This document shows positions 1 to 10,729 of a DNA stretch of 64,000 nt, piece after piece. The translations under genes were made by a program, and so were the position numbers. Positions within the stretch are counted from its first letter, which is position 1. The number at the start of each line of letters is the position of its first letter. This DNA comes from Isoetes taiwanensis (Eukaryota; Streptophyta; Lycopodiopsida; Isoetales; Isoetaceae): the NCBI GenBank assembly GCA_021234155.1, contig JAJEKV010000508.1:36729-100728 (forward strand), in the 5' to 3' direction. The notes beneath the pieces were generated by a model. It was not told where the DNA came from and searched no databases. It saw only the letters and a program-made list of their open reading frames with translations.

Positions 1-17
1 GTTATCCTTATGTCATT

Positions 18-2268
18 TGGGCATAGCTAAGAACTGTGAATGATATACTGGAGCAATTGTTAAATGGATTCATGTTTTTAAAATTAGATAAGCAAGAGCA
101 TTCGAACACATTTCGCACTTCCCCTTACTTTTCCCTTTTCCTTTTGCCTTTGTCTACTAATTTTTTTTTTTTTTCTATTTTCCCTTTGCCCCTTTCTTTT
201 TCCATTATTCCATTTCCCCTATTTCCCTTTTCTGTTTTTTGCTTCCCCATTTTTCCTTTTCTATTTTCCCCTTCCCTTTTCTCCAATTTGTGGTTGCCCT
301 TTTTCCTTTCCCTCTGCCCTTTCCACCTCTCTTTTCCAATTTCCCTCTCCCCCTTTTCCTCGTGCCCTTTTTTCTAAGTTTTTCTTTCCCCTTTCCTTTC
401 CCTTTTCCCTTTTCCCTTCCCTTCTCCCTACCTTTTCTTTTTCCCCCTTTTTCCCTTCCCTTTTCCTCCTTTGCCCAGCCCTTCCGTCTTCCCTTCTTTC
501 TAGTGCCCTTTTTCTTTTTCCCCCCCCCCCCTCCTTTTTTCTTTTCCATCTTTCCCTTTCCCTTTTTCCATGTCCATTTTTCCTTCGGGTTTTCCCCTTT
601 CCTCACCCTTTCCCTCTTCCCTTTTTTGCCATGTCCCTTTTCTCTTCTATTTTTTCATTCTTTTTCCCCTTTCTTCACATTTTCCCTCCTCCCCTTCCTT
701 TTCCTTTTTTCCTTCTCTTTTTCTTTTTCTATTTTGCTCTTCCTTTTTGTTCACCTCCCCTTTCTATTTTCGCATTTTACCTCCCTTTTGCCTTTTTCCA
801 TTTGCTTTTTCCCCCTTTTTCACGTTTGCCTTTTCCATTTTCCCCCTCCTTGCTTTTTCCTTTTTCTATCTCCCCCTTTCCCTTTTTCCCTCCCATTTTC
901 ACATTCCCTTTTTCCTTTTACTTTATTTTATTTTTCTTTTCTCCCATTCCATCCCCTTCGCTTCCCTTTCCCCTTTTCCCTTTTCCTTTGTCTTTTTCTT
1001 TCTTTTTTTACTAATGGCCTTTTTCCCTTTCCTTTTCCTCCTCTCCTGACCCTTTCTCTCTTCCGCTTTTATTCGTGTCCTTTTTCCCTTCCATTTCCCT
1101 CTCTTCCGCCTCTTTTTCCTTACCTTTTTCCCTTTCTTTTCTCATGTCTTTTTCCATTCCCTTTATTTCTCTTCCCCTTTTTGGGCCATTTCTTCCTTAA
1201 CTTTTGCCCATCCTTTCCCTCTTCCCTTTTTCTCGTAGTCTTTTCTTTCCCTTTCTTCCGTCTTTGTTCTTTTCTTTTCCTTTTCCCCTTTCCTCCCTTT
1301 TCTCTCTTCCTTTTTTGGCTTCTCTCCTTCTTTTCTCTTCCTCTTTTCCCCATGCCCTTTTCCCTTTTTGCCCCTCCCTCCCTTTTTTCCCTTTCCATCC
1401 CTTCTCCCCTCCTTTATCTCTTTCCTTTTTTGTTTAGGTGTCCTTTTTTCCCTTCTTTTTTCTCCTTTCCCGACCTTTTTCCTCTTCCCTTTCCCATTGT
1501 CCCTTTTAAACCCTCCCCTCCTCCTCTCCTTTTGCCCTTTTCCTCTCCCTTTTCTCTTTTCCTTTTCCCTTCCCTTCTCTCTACCCTTTTCCTCATCCCC
1601 CTTTTCCCTTCCCTTTTACTCCTGTCCTCAACCTTTCCCTCTTCTCATTTTTTTGTCATCCCTTTTTTCATTTCTTTTCTCCCTTTCTTTTCCTTTCTCT
1701 TTTTTGTGCTTTTTGCCATTTCTTTTTCCCTTTTACTCGTGCCTTTTTGCGTTTCACTTTGCCCTTTTCTCCTCCTTTTTTCTCCTTTCCCCACCTTTTT
1801 CCTCTTCCCCTTTCCCAATGTTCCTTTTAAGCTCCTAATCCTCCCCTTTCTTTTTCCTTTTTTTTTCCCTTTTTCTTTTCTTTTCCCTTTTCCTTTTCCC
1901 TTCCCTCTCTACCCTTTTCCTCATCCCCTTTTCAACTTCCCTTTTACTCCTATCCTCATCCTTTCCATCTTCTCATTTTTGTAGTGTCCTTTTTTTCTTT
2001 ATTTTCCCTTCCCTTTTTCGTGCTCTTTTCCCTTTCCTTTTTCCCTTTCTTTCTTTCCCTTTTACCCGTGCCTTTTGCCTTTCATTTTGCCTTTTTCTCC
2101 TCCCTTTTCCTTTTCCTTTTCCCTTTCCTCTTCAGACATTAGAGCATGGCCAATCATGATGGTGGGAAGTCGTGTGATAAATCTCGGTCTTCGGATGCAA
2201 TTAGTTGATCTCAACCATCCAAATTAGGGTTTGATTCATGACATACGCTAAAACTTTATAATATAAGA
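18..2268 (-). mobile_element. Non-autonomous Helitron with polypyrimidine body (segment P)
   Basis: The right boundary is clear: the sequence ends ...TATAATATAAGA and is followed by tcaacatgg, which is internal tRNA-unit sequence. On the minus strand this is a Helitron 5' end (TCTTATATTATAAAG). The left end should be the hairpin plus CTAG at gtcatta, but here it is degraded: gtcatt at 12-17 is followed by tgggcatagc, which resembles the tgggcataa after the hairpin at 3125. About 130 bp of head sequence (2140-2268) is shared with the copies ending at 21685 and 42719. The rest is a pyrimidine tract. No Rep/helicase coding is visible. The Helitron assignment is firm for the right end and inferred for the left. 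Confidence 0.75.
120..2135. repeat. Polypyrimidine (CCCTTTT-rich) tract, 2.0 kb
   Basis: The plus strand is nearly all C and T, in runs such as CCCTTTTCC. Words like RTGCCCTTT and ATGTCCTTT recur loosely every 45-65 bp, which suggests an old degenerate minisatellite. Nearly the same tract recurs at 19470-21550 and 40731-42585. Because stop codons need A or G, long open frames occur on both strands by composition alone (for example 239-1984). I do not regard them as genes. Such tracts can form triplex DNA. Confidence 0.95.
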
Positions 2269-2345
2269 TCAACATGGTTTAATGCATTAAATCTTTTTTT
2301 GTCTCTTGGCGCCAAGAACAAAATTGGAAGAGTTGAACCACGGGA

Positions 2346-2420
2346 TGCATTGGCCGAGAATCCAACTTCAGGTGCATACCGTGACGGGGGTACTATTCTA
2401 CCACTAGAGCACCAACCCCA
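2346..2420 (-). pseudogene. tRNA-Gly(GCC) pseudogene, altered acceptor stem
   Basis: The 3' half matches the array tRNA-Gly (T-arm, CCAATGCA). The 5' end reads GGTTGGTGCTCTAGTGG instead of GCATTGGTGGTCTAGTGG, so the acceptor stem cannot pair fully. The same altered 5' end is present at 21764-21837 and 42799-42867, so the change predates the 20-kb duplication. The anticodon region is also disturbed. Confidence 0.75.
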
Positions 2421-2835
2421 CAAGTAATACAAGGAATACCTTCTTAATTAACAAGCACATACAACCAACTCAATCAAATGCATCTCATAATCCAGTTCTC
2501 AAAAAAATATCGTGGTCTTACAATAAGGTGTAGGCATGGTTGTTCTTCTAATAAGTCCAAACAAATGATTATGCCAAGGCATAAAAGCGACAAGATTTGC
2601 TCAATCGCCAGGTGTTTTCATGCTTGAACTTGATATCATAAAATTTGAAAGAATTAACATGTGAATGAGTAACAATGTCGAGCATTGGTGTGCCACTAAT
2701 GGGGGGCTATGCATAAACTCTAGAATATTGCTAGGTGGGAAGAGTGCGTGGGGGTCGAATGACAAACTCTAAATATTAATCGAATGGGCGTATGTGATAG
2801 TAGGGACTATAATATAATATGAACAAGCTCCTACA

Positions 2836-2917
2836 CGTGGATGATAGGATTCGAACCTATGCGAGCAAAGCCCACATGATTTCTAGTCATGCCCAATAAC
2901 CACTCTGGCACATCCAC
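2836..2917 (-). tRNA. tRNA-Ser (anticodon AGA)
   Basis: This 82-nt type II tRNA has acceptor GTGGATG/CATCCAC, anticodon loop CTAGAAA with anticodon AGA, a long variable arm and T-loop TTCGAAT. It looks intact and reads UCU. Here the A-run just 3' of the gene seen in other units is interrupted (gaacaagctc), so the Pol III terminator is weaker than in the array copies. Confidence 0.93.
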
Positions 2918-3108
2918 GACGACATGTGGAATACTTCCATTTCTGCTTAGATCATTGAAATATTTAGGAGGATAGGATTTGGCTAGTCATTTGTTCTCTC
3001 TCATTGTGATGTTTGATAGTTGGAAGAGCAAGATTAGCTTCGATCTCATTTCTCACACTATGGTGCAATCGATTGCTCAGTTATCCTTATGTCATTACTA
3101 GTAATGGT

Positions 3109-3125
3109 GCCCAGCGTTGCTGGGC
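3109..3125 (-). other. Helitron 3'-terminal hairpin
   Basis: The palindrome GCCCAGC-GTT-GCTGGGC lies 8 bp inside the CTAG terminus (3098-3101). Position and form match the terminator hairpin that precedes the CTRR end of plant Helitrons. Equivalent hairpins are at 22524-22540 and, in plus orientation, 46528-46544, 37754-37768 and 61467-61481. Confidence 0.9.
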
Positions 3126-3330
3126 ATAATTTAGAACCTGTAAGCGTTGGGAACCTGAGAACCTATGCATTTTCCTATAGTAAACTTCTAGGCCATTGGA
3201 ACTTTGCATTTGCATACAATAACTTCTAAGCCATTGAATAATTTTGAGAACCTGTAGATTGCAAGTCCGGGCCATTGGATCATTTTGGGAACCTGTAGAT
3301 TGCAAGTGACCATGTTTATGAGTTGTTGAT
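3126..3330. repeat. Degenerate 45-60 bp minisatellite next to the Helitron 3' hairpin
   Basis: Phrases such as gaacctgtagattgcaag and ggccattgga recur several times, giving loosely repeated units. The same block is present at about 22541-22725 and 43575-43765. Small open frames across it reflect the repeat and have no other support. Confidence 0.7.
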
Positions 3331-3799
3331 GTTGTGTTCTAAATCTCATTAAGTCGCTCTCTCTTGTTGCTTATATATGAATGTGGATGTGTGGTGGCTA
3401 TGATGTATTGCTGCTTGTATATGAATGTCGATGTGTGTTGTGGCTATGGATGCGTTGCACGTAACCTTTTGAAGGCATTGCATGATTATGTGTAACCTTA
3501 GACATTTTGTTCATTATGTGCTACACCTTTATCTATAGCTACCTCTAGAAGCACTTTGCTCCTTTGATTAGAGCTACCTTTAAAAATACTTGACATTTTA
3601 ATTGTGTTTGCAAATAAATAATGAAACATGTGTTCGTCTTTTGACAATCAAATATGAAAGATGGGCTTAATGGATTTTCTTCATATATGTATTTCATGTG
3701 TGCTAGTGTTAAATTTATGAAAAACTAAGTTCTTTTTTTAAGGCTGGCATAGAAGAATGTTAGTGGAATTTCAACATTAACTTATGTTCTTATGAGACA

Positions 3800-5570
3800 C
3801 TAGTAATGGTGCCCAGCGTTACAAGGCAAATGTTAAAGAACATTTGTGGATGGAAACCTATTCATTTCGGACTCATTAACCAAGTCCATCATATCTAGGC
3901 TATAAGAGGTTTTTGTGCATTTGATAACCTTCCCTTTGCTCTATCCTGCATATCCATTTTTCCTCATTTTCTTACACACTTTCTTTTTTCCCTTTTCTTA
4001 TTTTTCCTGCACATTTATTTTTCTCCTTCTCTCTCTTTTTTTTTTCTTTTCTTTTTTACCCTCTTCTCCCTCCTCTTTTCCTTCCTTTTCTCCTTCTCAT
4101 TTTTCCCTTTCCCTTTCCCTTTTTTGATGGCTTTTTCTTCACTTTTCACCTTTCTCCACCCTTCCCATTTTCTCATGCTCTTTTTCCTTTTCCTTTTCCA
4201 TTCCTTTTGCTTTTCTCTTTTTCCCTTCCCTTTTCTCATGCCCTATTTGCATTCCCTTTTCCCCACCTTTTTTTTTATGTTTTCTTCCTTTCCTCACCCT
4301 CTTCTTCTTTATCTCATGTCTCTTTTTTTTTTCCCATTTTCTTCTTCCTTTTTCTCATGCCTTTTTCCTTTTCCTTCCCCCCTTTCTAGCCTCCCTTTTC
4401 TTTTTTCCCTTTCCTTCTTTTTTCATCATTTCCCCACCCCTTTCCCTTTTCCCGTGCCCTTTTCCTCTTTCCTTCCCCCCTTCCTTTTCTCTTTCCCTTT
4501 CCCTTTCCTTTTTCCTTTTCCTTTTTCCCATGTATTTTTCCATTCCCTTTTTCCACTTTTTTTTACTTGCCTTTTCTTCCGCCTTTCCCTACCCTCTTCC
4601 CCTTTTCGATCCATATTCCCCTTTTTCTTTTTTTTTTTCCTTTCCCTATGCCCTTTTTTCCTTCCTCTTTTCCATTTTCCCTCCTTATTCCTCGTGTGTT
4701 TTTTTTCTTTCCCCTTTCCCCTTAAGCCTCCCGTTTCCTTTTCCTTTTCTTCTTTTTTTTCATCCTTTTCTCTTTTTGCATGCCCTTTTCCTCTTTCCTT
4801 TCCACCTTTTTCCATTCCATTTTTTCCACCTTTTTCACATGCCCTTTTTCCTCCTTTTTCCCACCCTCTTCCCCTTTTCCTTTTCCTCTTTTCTTATTCC
4901 ATGTTTTACTTGTTCTCTTTTTGCTTTTTCGCTTTTCCCTTTTCCCTTTTCCCTTTTTCCATCTCTTTTTCCCTTTCTTTTTTTCCTTTCCTCACCCTTT
5001 TCCTCTTCTCGTGCCACTTTCTCCTTCCTCTCTCATTTCCCTCTCCCTTTTCCTCATGCCCTTTTCCTTTTTTTTGCCTCATTTTTCCTTCTTCCTTCCC
5101 TTTCTATTTTTCCATGCCCTTTTTTTTCCTTCTCTCCATCATTCTTATCTTCCCTTTTTTCCTTAAAATCCAGAGTTTCCGTCTTTACCTTTTCCGTTGC
5201 CCTATTTTTCTTCCTTTTCCTCTCTTCCCCTTTTCTTTTCCCTTATTTTGTCCTCACCCTTTCCCCCTTTTCCTTTTCATAGTGTCCTTTTTCCTTCCTT
5301 TTCTCCATTTCTTTTTCTTTCCTTTTTTAGGTGCTCTTTTCCTTTCCTTTTCCTTCTCCGTCTTTCCCTTTTTATAAGGTGCCCTTTTTTGCCTCTCCCT
5401 TTGCCTTTTTCTCTGCCATTTTCCCTTTCCTCTTAAAGAGATCGGAGCATGGCCAATCACGGTGGTGGGAAGTTGTGCGATAAATCTCGGCCTTGAATGC
5501 AATCAGGACGATCTCAACTATCTAAATTAGGGTTTGATTGAAGACATCGCTAAAACTTTATAATATAAGA
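3800..5570 (-). mobile_element. Nested Helitron with polypyrimidine body (1,771 bp)
   Basis: Both boundaries are exact. The left flank ...tatgagaca is followed by CTAGTAATGGTGCCCAGCG (Helitron 3' end, minus strand). The right end ...TATAATATAAGA is followed by tggcatagaa. In the paralogous copies at 23211-23220 and near 44250 the flanks are joined as gagaca|tggcata with no insert. This is a textbook Helitron footprint: insertion between A and T with no target duplication. The body is a pyrimidine tract and codes for nothing convincing. Confidence 0.92.
3915..5435. repeat. Polypyrimidine tract, 1.5 kb
   Basis: A C/T-only run with the same vocabulary as 120-2135 (CCCTTTTCC, CATGCCCTTTT) but a different detailed order, so it is a separate member of the family. 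On the Helitron sense strand it is purine-rich, as in every other such element here. Confidence 0.93.
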
Positions 5571-6885
5571 TGGCATAGAAAACGTTAGTGGAATTTCAAC
5601 GATAAATCGTGTTCTCGGGTCCATCTCAACAAACACTTCATTGCAATATATACGTATTAAAGGGTCCATCTCATCATAACACAACACTTCCTTTTACAAT
5701 ATATATGTATTGAACCATCTCAACAATCTGACACTTCCATTTTCCATTGCAATATATCTGTATTAAAGAACCTGACAATTCTTGGTAATGATATAATAGA
5801 AATTTTATTGGTTTTTATTGCAAAGCTAGGGATTAGTTTTAAAGAAATTATGATATCACGGGGAATGGATAAACAATATTAGGATAAGAAAAGTGGTAAA
5901 GTTCTCTATGTTGTATGGAAAAATAAAAGCACTCCTTGAGAGAAGGTGATTATTGATGTTGGAAACTGGCTTTCTTTGACAATTTGTAACATAAACAAAA
6001 TACAAAACCTACAAAGGGCAGACCTATCTCTTGAATCGACAATTTGACCACTTAATATCACTAAATATATCGAGATAATTTGTCCAAATCAAAAGAATGA
6101 TACCAATTCAAATGCTAGGTACTATTTCATTGTCGACTGAAGGCTATAGCTGAAGGTGCAAAGTCCTATCATGATTAGTTAATGCCATAGTTGAACCACG
6201 GTTTTCTTTGACATCTTATGAAGGTACTCTACCATCTCATGAAGGAAGCTAAACACAGAACCTACTATAAAAGCATTTTTGTTCACAAATATCCAAGGAT
6301 GTCACTGGAGAATTAAATGCATTGTTGTAAAATGCATTCGCGAGCCCATGTTATCAAAACCAAGGAATGGGTTCGAGCAATAAATCTGACTTTTGCAAAG
6401 CATGACAATGGCTACAATACCTGTTTTCTCATATGCCTTCAAGACAATAAACAATATGACTTTTTTTGATAGCTATCTATCTTGTAACACCCATGGCTAA
6501 AACCTTGATTCCATGTAAACATTGTATGCATTATCGAATGGGCTAGCTATTTGACAAAATTTAACAATCTAGAGATTGGCAACACCTCTAAAAGTTTTGG
6601 TATATATAATAACTTCCAAATAAAATTCCTAAGACATCTAAACACCTTGTGAATGTTTAATTAGAAAAATTTTGTAGTGACTTGTAAAAATCCCCTTTAG
6701 CTCCTAAATTTTGTGAATTCTATCCAAAAACACCATCAACAATGCCTCTGTTAGAAAAGACAAAAGGAAACATTTTGAAAATGCAAAATGAAACTTCGGA
6801 TGTTTTGATATGGTAAGATGGACCAAAACACTAACATCCATGTGAAGGAAGGACAGCTCAAAAAGGATAAATCCATCATTGGTAT
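5571..6885. other. AT-rich Helitron interior without genes
   Basis: Non-coding sequence inside the outer minus-strand Helitron. Up to about 6600 it aligns with 25915-26813 and 48715-49615. Near 5695-5711 it has a short continuous junction where Q and R carry a 2.6-kb or larger insert. From about 6600 the text departs from its paralogues and looks blended (see Part 2). Confidence 0.7.
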
Positions 6886-7680
6886 CAACATGGTTTGTGG
6901 TAAATCTTTGTTTGGTCTTGCAATTTGAAACAATTGAAGAGTTGGATGGATGAGGGTTTTCAATCAACTTCTTGCGACTTTTGTTTTGGTACTATTCTGA
7001 GACACCAATGCATTTAATACAAATTGGGTTCTTTTGAGGAGAAAAAACTTGACCCTCTTGCGTCCTCATTCTCGAAAAAGCTTCTCGGTCTTAATAAGGT
7101 GTAGGATCCTTGTTCTTCTTTCTAAGTCCACTTTGAATCGATTTTAGTCCCCTGGAACAAACTAAATCTCATTTGCTTGTTCTTCTTTTTTCCATGCTTG
7201 AAGCTCCTTTCATAAAAATTGAAACCTTTAACATGTGAATTTAACAAAGAATAGCATGTCTACATATAAACAAAATGCATTGCTTAATTTCAAGAAAATT
7301 GACTATTCATGGGGGGGATGTTAATTAGAAAACTAAAATTAAATTTAGAATATTTGATCATTCTAATTTCTTGGAAGCTAAAAAGATTAAGGCTAAACCC
7401 ATATTTTCAATCCATTGAAAACAAATCCCACATGACTAGTCTTTGCCTGCAAAGCATGGGAGCCGCATGGTTCCATGATCTTTTATGAATGGACATTTTG
7501 ACTATAAAATAATTGCTCCTTAGGGGATTGAACCTAGGAAGATGCAACTGCTATGAAATTGGCCAATGACTAGGGTCATGATGCAAGGAAATCCAAAATT
7601 GGAAGATTGAAATTGGGCTTTCTCAAAAAGTTTTAGGGTTTTATTCATTTCGACATACACTAAAACTTTATAATAAAGGA
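6886..7680. other. Scrambled or highly diverged tRNA unit
   Basis: Fragments of the tRNA unit appear in the correct order (tcaacatggttt, ggtactattct, caccaatgca, aataaggtgtagga, ccatgcttga, aacatgtgaat, gactataaaataat) but are separated by unrelated sequence. The end (7629-7677) resembles the Helitron head seen at 2230-2268. No tRNA here can fold. It could be an assembly blend of two repeats or a very diverged unit. Confidence 0.6.
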
Positions 7681-7755
7681 TTAGCATGGTTTAATGCATT
7701 AAATCTTTTTTGGCTCTTGCGCCAAGAACAAAATTGGAAGAGTTGAACCACAAGA

Positions 7756-7827
7756 TGCATTGGCCGAGAATCGAACTCAGTCATTGCCGTGGCGTAGGGT
7801 ACTATTCTACCACTAGACCACCAATGC
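7756..7827 (-). tRNA. tRNA-Gly (GCC family), anticodon arm disturbed
   Basis: Acceptor GCATTGG/CCAATGC and the T-arm with GTTCGATTC are present. The anticodon arm reads differently from the consensus GTACC-CTGCCAC-GGTAC. A T-run on the transcribed strand about 30 nt 3' (acaaaattgg on the plus strand) can serve as Pol III terminator. Confidence 0.75.
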
Positions 7828-8240
7828 ACAAGTAATACAAATGAATACCTTTTAATTAACAAGCACATACAACCAACTCAATCAAATGCATCTCATAATC
7901 GGTTCTCAAAAAATATCGGGTTTGTTACAATAAGGTGTAGGAATGGTTGTTCTTCTAATAAGTCCAAACAAATGATTATGCCAAGGCATAAAAGCGACAA
8001 GATTTGCTCAATCACCGTGTTTTTCCATGCTTGAACTTGATATCATAAAAATTTGAAAGAATTAACATGTGAATGAGTAACAATGTCAAGCATTGGTGTG
8101 CCACTAATGGGGGCTATGCATAAACTCTAGAATATTGCGCCGTTGGAAGAGTGCGTGGGAATATGAATGACAAACTCTAAATATTAAACGAATGGACATA
8201 TGTGATAGGGACTATAAAATAATATGAAAAAGCTCCTACA

Positions 8241-8320
8241 CGTGGATGATAGGATTCGAACCTATGCGAGCAAAGCCCACATGACTTCTAGTCATGCCCA
8301 ATAACCACTCGCCCATCCAC
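8241..8320 (-). tRNA. tRNA-Ser (AGA), small D-arm deletion
   Basis: The acceptor, anticodon loop CTAGAAA and T-loop TTCGAAT match the family. The D-arm junction reads ctcgcccatcc instead of ctctggcacatcc, two bases short, at a CTGG word. A TTTTT run follows within about 12 nt on the transcribed strand. Confidence 0.8.
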
Positions 8321-8575
8321 AACGGCATGTGGAATACTTCCGATTCTTCTTAGATCATTGAGATATTTAGGAGGAGTTGATTTGGCTAGTCATTTCTTCT
8401 CTCTCATTGTGATGTTTCATGGTTGGAAGAGCAAGATTAGCTTCGATCTCATTTCTCACACTATGGTGCAATCGATTGTTCATTATCCTTATGTCATTAT
8501 CAACATGGTTTAATGCATTAAATCTTTTTGCGGCTCTTAGCCAAGAAGAAAATTGGAAGAGTTGAACCACAAGGA

Positions 8576-8640
8576 TGCATTGGCCAGAATCGAACTCGGT
8601 AAAAATGATAGGTACTATTCTACCACTAGACCACCAATGC
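8576..8640 (-). tRNA. tRNA-Gly family copy with shortened anticodon arm
   Basis: The ends pair as in the consensus, but the T-arm and anticodon region are 5-6 nt short (65 nt in total) and read ctcggtaaaaatgatagg on the plus strand. As written it cannot form the GCC anticodon arm. It is either a pseudogene or misread sequence. Confidence 0.6.
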
Positions 8641-9054
8641 ACAAGTAAGACAAATGAATACCTTCTTAATTAACAAGCACATACAACCAACTCAATCAAA
8701 TGCATCTCATAATCCAGGTTCTCAAAAAAATATCGTGGGTCGCATGCAATAAGGTGTAGGAATGGTTGTTCTTCTAATAAGTCCAAACAAATGATTATGC
8801 CAAGGCATAAAGCGACAAGATTTTCTCAATTGATGTTTTTCCATGCTTGAACTTGATATCATAAAAAATTGAAAGAATTAACATGTGAATGAGTAACAAT
8901 GTCTAGCATTGGTGTGCCACTAATGGGGCTATGCATCAACTCTAGAATATTGCGTCAATTGGAAGAGTGCTGGGGAATATGAATGACAAACTCTAAATAT
9001 TAATCGAATGGTTTATGTGATAGGGACTATAAAATAATATGAAAAGCTCCTACA

Positions 9055-9135
9055 CGTGGATGATAGGATTCAACCTATCTTGACAAAGCCCACATGATTT
9101 CTAGTCATGCCCAATAACCACTCTGGCACATCCAC
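9055..9135 (-). tRNA. tRNA-Ser (AGA), T-arm altered
   Basis: The anticodon arm (loop CTAGAAA) and acceptor are kept. The T-arm reads ggattcaacctatcttgac on the plus strand, losing the CG of TTCGAA and part of the variable arm. Confidence 0.75.
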
Positions 9136-9401
9136 TTGCGGCATGTGGAATACTTCCATTTCTTCTTAAATCATTGAAATATTTAGGAGGATAGGATTTG
9201 GCTAGTCATTTGTTCTCTCTCATTGTGATGTTTGATGGTTGGAAGAGCAAAGATTAGCTTGATCTCATTTTCACACTATGGTGCAATCGATTGCTCCGGC
9301 TTATCCTTATGTCATTATTATCACCATGGTTTAATGCATTAAATCTTTTTTTTTTGGCTCTTTGCGCCAAGAACAAAATTGGAAGAGTTGAACCACGGGG
9401 A

Positions 9402-9476
9402 TGCATTGGCCGAGAATCAAAGAGTGGTGCATTCACTATGTTGTATGGTACTATTCTACCACTAGACCACCAATGC
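9402..9476 (-). tRNA. tRNA-Gly family copy, T- and anticodon arms altered
   Basis: The acceptor and D-arm match the array consensus. Between them the sequence is longer (75 nt) and has lost the GCC anticodon loop and the GTTCGATTC B box (gaatcaaagagtgg). Probably not functional as written. Confidence 0.6.
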
Positions 9477-9891
9477 ACAAGTAATACAAATGAATACCTT
9501 TTAATTAACAAGCACATACAACAAGCTCAATCAAATGCATCTCATAATCCAGTTCTCAAAAAAATATTGGTCGTAATAACAAGGTGTGTAGGAATGGTTG
9601 TTCTTCTAATAAGTCCAAACAAATGATTATGCCAAGGCATAAAGCGAGAAGATTTGCTCAATCACCGTGTTTTTCCATGCTTGAACTTGATATTATAAAA
9701 AATTGAAAGAATTGACATGTGAATGAGTAACAATGTCGAGCATTGGTGTGCCACTAATGGGGGCTATGCATAAACTCTAGAATATTGCGTCAGTGGAAGA
9801 GTGCGTGGGGAATATGAATGACAAACTCTAAATATTAATCGAATGGACATATGTGATAGGGACTATAAAATAATATGAAAAAACTCCTACA

Positions 9892-9971
9892 CGTGGATGA
9901 TAGGATTGAACCTATCGCTACAAAGCCCACATGATTTCTAGTCATGCCCAATAACCATATGACACATCCAC
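9892..9971 (-). tRNA. tRNA-Ser (AGA), T- and D-arms altered
   Basis: Anticodon loop CTAGAAA is intact. The T-arm (ggattgaacctatcgctac) and D-arm (accatatgacacatcc) deviate, again at CG and CTGG words. Confidence 0.72.
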
Positions 9972-10227
9972 GAGCGGCATGTGGAATACTTCCATTTCTT
10001 CTTAGATCATTGAAATATTTAGGAGGATAGGATTTGGCTAGTCATTTGTTCTCTCTCATTGTGATGTTTGATGGTTGGAAGAGCAAGATTAGCTTCGATC
10101 TCATTTCTCACACTATGGTGCAATCGATTGTGAATGTTATCCTTATGTCATTATCAAGATGGTTTAATGCATTAAATCTTTTTGGCTCTTGCGCCAAGAA
10201 CAAAATTGGAAGAGTTGAACCACAGGA

Positions 10228-10301
10228 TGCATTGGCCGAGAATCGAACTTCGGGTCTGTATGGTAAGATAGGTAAACATTGTACCACTAGACCACCAATG
10301 C
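10228..10301 (-). tRNA. tRNA-Gly family copy, anticodon arm altered
   Basis: The acceptor and the T-arm (GTTCGATTC) are consensus. The anticodon arm reads ctgtatggtaagataggtaaacattg on the plus strand, so the GCC loop is gone and three bases are added. Confidence 0.62.
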
Positions 10302-10729
10302 ACAAGTAATACAAATGAATACCTTCTTAATTAACAAGCACATACATTGTTTAACTCAATCAAATGCATCTCTCATAATCCGGTTCTCAAAAAAATATCG
10401 CGGGTCGATAATAAGGTGTAGGAATGGTTGTTCTTCTAATAAGTCCAAACAAATGATTATGCCAAGGCATAAAGCGACAAGATTTGACCCTCAATCACCG
10501 TGTTTTTCCATGCTTGAACTTGATATCATAAAAAATTGAAAGAATTAATATGTGAATGAGTAACAATGTCGAAAGCATTGGTGTGCCACTAATGGGGGCT
10601 ATGCATAAACTCTAGAATATTGCGCCAAGAGAAGAGTGTCGCGTGGGGAATATGAATGACAAACTCTAAATATTAATCGAATGGACGTATGTGATAGGGA
10701 CTATAAAATAATATGAAAAAGCTCCTACA

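Larger units (their letters stand above)
2269..3097. repeat. Single tRNA-Ser/tRNA-Gly repeat unit (829 bp)
   Basis: This is one complete unit of the tRNA array, beginning tcaacatggtttaatgc and ending ttatgtcatta. It lies between two minus-strand Helitrons that abut the same internal A|T of the unit. That is what tandem amplification of Helitron plus unit would leave. It holds a divergent tRNA-Gly and an intact tRNA-Ser. Confidence 0.9.
3098..6885 (-). mobile_element. Minus-strand Helitron with a nested Helitron
   Basis: The left end is a clean Helitron 3' terminus in reverse: gtcatta then CTAGTAATGG, then a perfect hairpin (GCCCAGC/GCTGGGC, loop GTT, 3109-3125). The right end should meet tcaacatgg, the continuation of the interrupted tRNA unit, and that word occurs at about 6886. 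That boundary lies in a scrambled stretch, so it is approximate. A second Helitron (3800-5570) is nested inside. The bulk of 5571-6600 is AT-rich non-coding sequence shared with 25915-26813 and 48715-49615. I see no transposase or captured exon in this copy. Confidence 0.75.

Noticed and set aside
239-1984. 581-codon open frame and several other long frames (570-1049, 4124-5377, 20590-21399, 40724-42678)
   Set aside because: They lie wholly in C/T tracts where stop codons cannot arise except at rare purines. The translations are only Phe/Pro/Leu/Ser, and several overlapping frames are open at once.
2836-2917. Organellar tRNA origin
   Set aside because: The tRNA-Ser has AGA and nuclear-type arms and sits among nuclear transposons. 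Nothing else resembles plastid or mitochondrial DNA.
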